DNA of 64,000 bases from Terriglobia bacterium (GTDB lineage Bacteria; Acidobacteriota; Terriglobia; Acidiferrales; UBA7541): contig JAIMAG010000003.1 in the NCBI GenBank assembly GCA_023512135.1, forward strand, positions 1 to 64,000. The letters run 5' to 3'. Positions within the stretch are counted from its first letter, which is position 1; each line of letters starts with the position of its first letter. This document shows positions 58,680-64,000 of the stretch, piece by piece. Under the pieces are notes generated by a model. It was not told where the DNA came from, ran no database searches, and saw nothing but the letters and a program-made list of their open reading frames with translations. Both the position numbers and the translations under genes were made by a program.

Positions 58680-58924
58680 TCCATTCCCCATGATTGCGAT
58701 TGAGCTGTTCCCCGCAGCGCGGAGCGGCTCCCTCGTGCTTGCTGTCACTAGGATGGCCGGCCTCATCAACCCTACCCGGCTGCTGACACCCGCGGAATAT
58801 CCCTGTGGTCGAGCGGTGCTCGAACCGATACCTGTACGCGCGAACAGGCCGGCTTCACCCGTGCGAAATTCCAGGAATTCGAGGTCAGAACCGGAGGACA
58901 CCCGGGAAGGAAAAAACTCCAGCC

Positions 58925-60358
58925 TCACCACAAACCGAGCCAGCGCCACCAGAGCAAGCCCAGTCCCAGCCAGACAACCAGATGGCACAGCACCACGACG
59001 AATCCCACGCGCCACCACGTGGGCAGGGAGACGTAGCCGCTGCCGAAGAAGATCGGTGCCGGGCCGGTGCCGTAATGGGTGAGCGACGCGTTCAGATTGG
59101 AGAAAAAGGCCAGAGCCAGGGCCGAGACCAGCGGCGGCGCACCGTTGGCCACCGCGAGCAACAGAAAGGCGGGATAGAGCGCGGTGATGTGTGCCGTCAT
59201 GGACGCAAAACCGTAGTGAAGATAAACGTAGGCCAGAACGAGCACGACCAGGACAGTGGTCGGCCCGAGACCGCTCAGCGGTCGCGCCAGCGCATCCGTA
59301 AACGCCCGAATGACGCCCATCTGATTCAGCCCGTCGGCCATCATCACCAGGCCGCCAAACCAGATGAATGCATCCCAGGCGCGCCGTTCCGCCAGCACAT
59401 CTTCCCACTGCATCACACCCACCAGCAGCAGCAGCGAGATGCCGGCATAGGCCACTATCGCCGGATGCAAGCCATGCCAGGGCTGCGCGACCCAGCCGGC
59501 AATCACGGCCAGCAGCACAGCGAGCAGGCGTTTTTCTCCTGCTGTCATGGCGCCCATCTGCTTCAATTCGCGCAGGGCGATCTGTTGCGCCTGCGGAGTG
59601 CGCTCGAGTTCAGGACGGTCGAGCCGGTAGATCAGCCAAGGCAGAACGAGCAGCGAGACCCCGGCGGGCACGCTCGAGGCCAGCGCCCACCGACCCCAGG
59701 TGATTTCCACTCCCGCAAACTCGCGAGCGAACTCCGCCGCCAGGGGATTCGCAGCCATGCTGGTCAGAAACACAGCCGCGGTGGTGCAGCCGACATGGTA
59801 CGCACACTGCATCAGATACGTCCCGAGGCGGCGCGCCGTCGGGCCGGGCTGCGACCCGTAGCCTTCGGCCAGGCTGCGCGCAATCGGGAAGATAATGCCG
59901 CCGGCCCGTGCGGTGTCCGAGGGAATGAAGGGCGAAACGACAAAGTCCGCACCCGCCAGTGCATAGCCGAGCCGGAGCGTGCTGGATCCGAACCAGCGCA
60001 CAAACAGATAGGCGATCCGCCGGCCGAGTCCGGTGCTGATCACCGCACGAGCAAAAAGAAACGCAGCCACAATCAACCAGATGACCGGATTGGCAAAAGC
60101 AGAAAGCGCCACCGGAGCGGAAACCGTTTTCGTCACCGCGGCCACCGTGATGGCCAGCACCGCCATGGCTCCCATGGGCAACGGCTGCACGATCAAACCG
60201 ACCACCGTGGCCACGAAGATGGCGAGCAGCCGCCAACCCGCGGCGCTGACCGAGGCCGGCGCTGGCAAAAGAAACACCAGCAGGCCTGCCCCCAACACCG
60301 CCAGCCAACGGGTCCACCGGCGGCCGGAGTCGTCAGGTGTGTGCGGAACAGAAGCCAT
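58925..60358 (-). CDS. DASS-family (SLC13-type) dicarboxylate/anion transporter
   Basis: 477 residues with about 12 helices. Landmarks match the 2-oxoglutarate/malate translocator branch: FANPVIWLIVAAFLFARAVI, the first SNT-like region PSDTARAGGIIFPIARSLA, and the second, SNLNASLTHYGTGPAPIFFGSGYV, followed by WWRVGFVVVLCHLVVWL. The DASS family exchanges or co-transports di- and tricarboxylates, sometimes with sodium. The SLTHYGTGPAPI element is typical of the bacterial CitT/OMT group. Start ATG 60358 is chosen; a longer start 30 bases upstream has no better site. It stands alone between the TonB-like and M28 genes, ending 245 bases before the TonB-like gene start, a stretch in which I see nothing else. 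Confidence 0.88.
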   Translation of the reverse strand: MASVPHTPDDSGRRWTRWLAVLGAGLLVFLLPAPASVSAAGWRLLAIFVATVVGLIVQPLPMGAMAVLAITVAAVTKTVSAPVALSAFANPVIWLIVAAFLFARAVISTGLGRRIAYLFVRWFGSSTLRLGYALAGADFVVSPFIPSDTARAGGIIFPIARSLAEGYGSQPGPTARRLGTYLMQCAYHVGCTTAAVFLTSMAANPLAAEFAREFAGVEITWGRWALASSVPAGVSLLVLPWLIYRLDRPELERTPQAQQIALRELKQMGAMTAGEKRLLAVLLAVIAGWVAQPWHGLHPAIVAYAGISLLLLVGVMQWEDVLAERRAWDAFIWFGGLVMMADGLNQMGVIRAFTDALARPLSGLGPTTVLVVLVLAYVYLHYGFASMTAHITALYPAFLLLAVANGAPPLVSALALAFFSNLNASLTHYGTGPAPIFFGSGYVSLPTWWRVGFVVVLCHLVVWLGLGLLWWRWLGLW

Positions 60359-60397
60359 ATCTCGCCCGCCCGCGAAAAGTAACTGCACGAGACCGGA

Positions 60398-62062
60398 TCA
60401 GCGCGCCGTGCGCGCGAACTTCTCGCCGAAGAAATCGCCCGGGTTCCAGCGTGGCCGTTCTTCGGTCTGCGCGATGCGGTAGCCGATCAGAAAATTCAGT
60501 CGGGCCACGGTAGCGGCCGCTTCGAAATCGAGCGGTTGCTGCAGGTCGTCCTTCGGTGTGTGATAGAACGTAGTCAGGTAGTGCTGCAGCCGTTCGCGAG
60601 GATCGACGCCATCGGCAGCCCCCTGCACACCCGGAATCAAAAACAGAGCGGGAACCCCCTGCCGCACAAAGGGGTACTGATCGCTGCGAACAAAAAAGGC
60701 CTGCTCCGGCGCCCAATCGGGGCTCAGAGCGAGGCCGAGCTCGCGCGCAGCCGCTTCCGCCACCGCGCCGAGTGTGGAGTGCTCAGCGCCCAGGGCGACA
60801 AAATCCCGGGTCGCGACCAGGGCCGGAACAGCGTCCAGGTTGATGTTGGCGACGATCTGCGCGATGGGCACGGTGGGGTGCTGCGCAAAGTAATCTGCGC
60901 CCAGCAGCCCTTCTTCTTCTGCGGTGGTGGCCAGGAACAACACCGAGCGCCGCGGCGGCTGCTCGAGTGCCGCAAAGGCGCGCGCAATCTCCAGCAGCAC
61001 GGCGGAGCCCGAGGCGTTGTCCAGGGCACCGTTATAGATGGCGTCGCCGTCGAGCGGCGCACCGATGCCTTCGTGGTCGAGGTGCGCGCTGAACACCACA
61101 TACTCCTCTCGCAGTCGCCGGTCGGAGCCGCGCAGCACAGCAACCACGTTGGCGCATTCGACTGATTCATGCCGGCTGCGCACCCGCATCCGCACCTGAC
61201 CGGGCAAGTCGAAGCCGCGCAGCGTTCCGGCTCGGGCGTCGGCGAAAACCTTTTCGAGCGAGCTGGGCGCGCCAGCAAACAGTTGTGCCGCTGCCTCTGG
61301 GTGCAGCACCGCCAGGCCGCGCAGCGAGGGATAGACATCGTTCAGCCGGTCTTCACGGTCATGCCAGTGCAGGCTGGGACGGCTGCTGAAGCGCCGGAGC
61401 TGAGCCCAGGGAAACCGCTGCTCATCACTCGGGGTCCAGATGGTCAGGATACCGACGGCACCGTGAGCGGCGGCGTTGGCCAGTTTGGTGCTGCTGGCAC
61501 TGTAATGGGCACGCACAGCGGAAGGGAACGACTCCGGAGCTCCGTTGAGCAGCACGACCACCTTGCCGCGCGCATCCACACTCGCATAGTCGTCGTAGTT
61601 GCGCTCCGGAGCGGTCACGCCGAAGCCAGCGAAAACGAGCGGCGCCGTCACCTCGGACGCTTCCAGCAGCGGATGGCCTCGCATGACGAACTCGTCGCCG
61701 AAACGGAAATTTCGATGCTGCCCGCCGTTGAGCCAGCTCAAACGGCTGCCTTCCGGCTCAAGCCACACGCGACGAAACCGCACCTGCTGGCGATAGCTGC
61801 CCGCCTCTCCGCCCGGCTCCAATCCGAGCGCTTCGAACTGCGCGGCGGCATAATTGGCAGCCAGCAACATTCCCCGGGTGGTGGTGCCACGGCCTTCGAG
61901 CGCATCGTCGGCAAGAAAGCGCGTGTGCGCAGCAATTGCCGCGGCTCGAATCGCCCGCAGGCCACTTTGGGGGCCTGGCTGGCGTTGGCAGCCGGATACG
62001 GTGGCCAGCACCATCAGCAAGAACAAGAAGATGAAACCCCGGAGCAAAGCACGACCGCACAT
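60398..62062 (-). CDS. Exported M28-family metallopeptidase, lipoprotein
   Basis: 554 residues from ATG 62062, preceded by AAGGGGGTTCC. Signal peptide with a lipobox (LATVSGC), so the mature protein begins at a lipid-modified Cys25 or so. A protease-associated domain fills roughly 120-260 (EVTAPLVFAGFGVTAPERNY and following). The M28 core shows FSAHLDHEG (first zinc ligands), YNGALDNASGSAVLLEIARA (bridging Asp), TTAEEEGLLGADYFAQHP (two Glu), NINLDAVPAL (Asp) and YHTPKDDL (His), the complete set for a dinuclear zinc aminopeptidase. It would remove N-terminal residues from peptides in the periplasm. It diverges from the copper ATPase gene. Confidence 0.9.
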   Translation of the reverse strand: MCGRALLRGFIFLFLLMVLATVSGCQRQPGPQSGLRAIRAAAIAAHTRFLADDALEGRGTTTRGMLLAANYAAAQFEALGLEPGGEAGSYRQQVRFRRVWLEPEGSRLSWLNGGQHRNFRFGDEFVMRGHPLLEASEVTAPLVFAGFGVTAPERNYDDYASVDARGKVVVLLNGAPESFPSAVRAHYSASSTKLANAAAHGAVGILTIWTPSDEQRFPWAQLRRFSSRPSLHWHDREDRLNDVYPSLRGLAVLHPEAAAQLFAGAPSSLEKVFADARAGTLRGFDLPGQVRMRVRSRHESVECANVVAVLRGSDRRLREEYVVFSAHLDHEGIGAPLDGDAIYNGALDNASGSAVLLEIARAFAALEQPPRRSVLFLATTAEEEGLLGADYFAQHPTVPIAQIVANINLDAVPALVATRDFVALGAEHSTLGAVAEAAARELGLALSPDWAPEQAFFVRSDQYPFVRQGVPALFLIPGVQGAADGVDPRERLQHYLTTFYHTPKDDLQQPLDFEAAATVARLNFLIGYRIAQTEERPRWNPGDFFGEKFARTAR

Positions 62063-62082
62063 GGAACCCCCTTGGCGAGTAG

Positions 62083-62094
62083 GTTTGGCCAAAC
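62083..62094. repeat. 12-bp palindrome between the M28 and copper-ATPase genes
   Basis: GTTTGGCCAAAC is perfectly self-complementary, flanked by CGAGT on the left and TCG on the right, giving a longer imperfect dyad. It lies 20 bases upstream of the M28 start and 157 bases upstream of the ATPase start; a transcription factor operator is possible. Confidence 0.4.
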
Positions 62095-62251
62095 TCGACG
62101 CTGCAGGGTAATCGCGAACGGCAACTGCGTCAATCGCAGGATGAAATACCTGCAGGTTGCCGGACGAGGCGCGACAATTTTCTCCGGCTGTTTGTAGTAC
62201 CCTGTAGCCTGGCCTATCCGGCTTGCATCCAAAACTGCAGCGAGGCTGACC

Positions 62252-64000
62252 ATGCACGAACACCATCCGCAAGCTTCCCCGGGTTCACCGCTGACAGCTC
62301 GACACACCGACCCGGTCTGCGGCATGACGGTTCTGCCCGAAAAAGCTGCAGGGAGCTTGGTGCACGCGGGCACGACCTACTACTTCTGCTGCACACATTG
62401 CCTGGAGAAATTCCGCACTGAGCCGGAGAAGTATCTATCGACACCGAAGGCCGCGCGGGCCATGGCGCCCGGGCTGGTGCAGCTCGGCGTGAGCGATGTG
62501 CCGCGGGCCGAACCACCGCAGCCGCCCGGCGTCGCTCTCACCTCTGCCGACTACATCTGCCCGATGGATCCCGATGTTCATGCCACGCAACCCGGCCACT
62601 GCCCCAAATGTGGTATGGCCCTGGAACCGGCTATCCCGGAAACTGCTACGAAAACGGAATACACCTGTCCAATGCATCCGGAAGTGGTGCAGGACCGCCC
62701 GGGCACGTGTCCCAAGTGCGGCATGGCGCTGGAGCCGCGCGTGGTCACGCTGGAAGAGCCAGCGAATCCAGAACTGGCGGAGATGAGCCGGCGGTTCTGG
62801 ATCAGCCTGCTGCTGACGGCGCCCCTGGTACTGGTGGCCATGGGCGAGATGCTGCTGGGTCCGTGGCTCGAGCAACTGCTCACCACGAACGGGCAGAGGT
62901 GGCTCCAGCTCGTGCTGGCCACACCGGTGGTGCTGTGGGGCGGTTGGCCGTTTTTCGTGCGCGGGTGGCAGTCCGTCGTGCGGCGCAGCCCGAACATGTT
63001 CACGCTGATCGCGATGGGCACCGGGGCCGCCTACGGCTACAGCGTGCTGGCCGTTGTGGCGCCGCAGATGTTTCCCGCCTCGTTCCGGACTAACGGGCAG
63101 GTCGCCGTGTATTTCGAAGCTGCTGCTGTCATCACCACGCTGGTGTTGCTGGGCCAGGTGCTCGAGCTCCGCGCCCGCGCACAGACCTCCGGCGCTATCC
63201 GGCGCCTGCTGGGATTGGCCCCGAAAACAGCGCGGCTGGTGCGCGCAGACGGCACCGAAGTGGATGTGCCGGTCGAGCAGATTGCCGTCGGGGATCGACT
63301 GCGAGTGCGTCCGGGCGAAAAGATTCCGGTGGATGGCATCGTCGTGGAAGGCACAAGCAGTGTAGACGAATCCATGCTCACCGGCGAGCCGATACCCGCC
63401 GAAAAATACCCGGGCAGCGCCGTAACGGGTGGCACCGTAAACCAGACCGGCAGCTTTTTGATGCAGGCGACCCGGGTGGGCCGGGAGACCTTATTGGCGC
63501 AAATCGTGCGCATGGTGAGCCAGGCACAGCGCAGCCGCGCGCCCATTCAACGACTGGCCGACCGCGTCTCGGCATTCTTTGTGCCGGCGGTAGTAGCGGT
63601 GGCGCTGTTGACCTTCGTCGCCTGGAGCCTGTGGGGGCCGGAGCCGCGCATGGCTCATGCGCTGGTCAGCGCCGTGGCGGTGCTGATCATCGCCTGTCCG
63701 TGCGCGCTGGGTCTGGCTACGCCGATGTCCATCATGGTGGGAACTGGCCGCGGCGCAACCGTGGGTGTGCTGATCAGGGACGCCGAAGCCCTAGAAACGA
63801 TGGAGAAGGTAGACACGCTCGTTGTGGACAAAACAGGCACCCTGACCGAAGGCCGGCCCGAGCTGGTGTCCGTAGAAGCCTTGGATGGGTTCAGCACCAA
63901 CGAACTGATCCGACTGGCCGCCAGCCTGGAACGCGCCAGCGAACATCCCCTGGCCGCAGCGATTGTGCGCGGAGCGGAACAGCGCGGAATCACACTGGTG
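62252..64000 (+). CDS. Copper-transporting P1B-type ATPase with N-terminal YHS and two heavy-metal-binding domains, partial (3' end off the right edge)
   Basis: 583 codons are present and the frame is open to the window edge. Residues about 15-65 are a YHS domain ([14 protein letters not shown], then [12 protein letters not shown]). Two HMBD (PF19335-type) modules follow, the first [20 protein letters not shown] with Asp where the usual CPMHP has His, and the second [20 protein letters not shown]. The P1B core has eight helices of which six are visible, an [11 protein letters not shown] phosphatase loop, the CPC motif C482-P-C484 in TM6 ([11 protein letters not shown]), and the phosphorylated D526 in [19 protein letters not shown] is the start of the nucleotide-binding domain. 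The CPC motif implies Cu+ (or Ag+) export. Probably a CopA/CopB-type pump. Confidence 0.9.
   Translation, partial: MHEHHPQASPGSPLTARHTDPVCGMTVLPEKAAGSLVHAGTTYYFCCTHCLEKFRTEPEKYLSTPKAARAMAPGLVQLGVSDVPRAEPPQPPGVALTSADYICPMDPDVHATQPGHCPKCGMALEPAIPETATKTEYTCPMHPEVVQDRPGTCPKCGMALEPRVVTLEEPANPELAEMSRRFWISLLLTAPLVLVAMGEMLLGPWLEQLLTTNGQRWLQLVLATPVVLWGGWPFFVRGWQSVVRRSPNMFTLIAMGTGAAYGYSVLAVVAPQMFPASFRTNGQVAVYFEAAAVITTLVLLGQVLELRARAQTSGAIRRLLGLAPKTARLVRADGTEVDVPVEQIAVGDRLRVRPGEKIPVDGIVVEGTSSVDESMLTGEPIPAEKYPGSAVTGGTVNQTGSFLMQATRVGRETLLAQIVRMVSQAQRSRAPIQRLADRVSAFFVPAVVAVALLTFVAWSLWGPEPRMAHALVSAVAVLIIACPCALGLATPMSIMVGTGRGATVGVLIRDAEALETMEKVDTLVVDKTGTLTEGRPELVSVEALDGFSTNELIRLAASLERASEHPLAAAIVRGAEQRGITLV

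Noticed and set aside
62195-62251. MerR/CueR-type copper promoter before the P-type ATPase
   Set aside because: No dyad with a 19-20 base spacer between recognisable -35 and -10 boxes could be seen.
1-64000. tRNA, rRNA, prophage or defence-system genes
   Set aside because: No cloverleaf, rRNA sequence, integrase, restriction enzyme or Cas gene was recognised anywhere in the window.

Overview
The window looks like two unrelated genomes joined end to end. Bases 1 to about 5,100 are very GC-rich and carry a leftward actinobacterial operon, probably from Micromonosporaceae: a TraR/DksA-type protein with a long Ala/Lys/Pro tail, lspA, an RluD-type pseudouridine synthase, a one-pass membrane protein and a ParA/MinD-like ATPase cut by the left edge. 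Around 5,103-5,221 the content changes abruptly. A short stretch resembling a transposase zinc ribbon is followed, out of frame, by the last 52 codons of a diacylglycerol-kinase-like gene. From there to base 64,000 the sequence has lower GC and a gene set typical of Acidobacteriota: an Oar-like TonB receptor, a DUF1501/DUF1800 pair, a membrane pyrophosphatase, MacB-like permeases, and M14, M28 and M48 peptidases. A chimeric assembly is more likely than natural transfer, and taxonomy is inferred from gene content only.

Layout of the second genome. 5.4-9.4 kb: YdjM-like and DedA-like membrane proteins and a K+-independent H+-pyrophosphatase. 9.4-16 kb: DUF1501/DUF1800 secretion pair, MscS channel, trehalose synthase TreT with its DUF5752 partner. 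16-25.9 kb: proline dehydrogenase, a hydroxyisobutyrate-dehydrogenase-like reductase, two small lipoproteins, an M14 peptidase, a calcineurin-fold protein that has lost most metal ligands, PilZ, zinc-ribbon and DinB proteins.

26-41.6 kb is the most interesting part: a predicted peptidoglycan-salvage island. It holds a BadF/MurK-like sugar kinase, SSS and APC transporters, a secreted D-aminoacylase, a BtuF-like protein, a Dph6-like ATP pyrophosphatase, a serine hydrolase fused to NamZ (DUF1343), a NagZ-type GH3 enzyme fused to a catalytically dead serine-hydrolase domain, MurQ and MurA. The leftward arm (NamZ fusion, Dph6-like, BtuF-like, D-aminoacylase) and the rightward arm (NagZ fusion, then murQ and murA) start from one symmetric promoter at 36,445-36,494 with good -35 boxes on both strands and overlapping -10 boxes. 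Together the genes could release MurNAc and GlcNAc, import and phosphorylate them, remove lactate from MurNAc-6-phosphate and feed UDP-GlcNAc back into wall synthesis.

41.7-64 kb: the 1,320-residue Oar-like receptor with a clear promoter and terminator; rpsO-pnp; an overlapping operon of a glycosyltransferase, two tandem PTPS-family proteins and folE; a TlpA-like thioredoxin; a MacA-like adaptor with two FtsX-type permeases but no ATPase; an M48 protease with a TonB-like protein; a DASS carboxylate transporter; an M28 lipoprotein peptidase; and a copper P-type ATPase with YHS and two metal-binding N-terminal domains, cut by the right edge. Start/stop overlaps of the ATGA type are frequent, and several genes appear to be leaderless. 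No tRNA, rRNA or CRISPR array was found.
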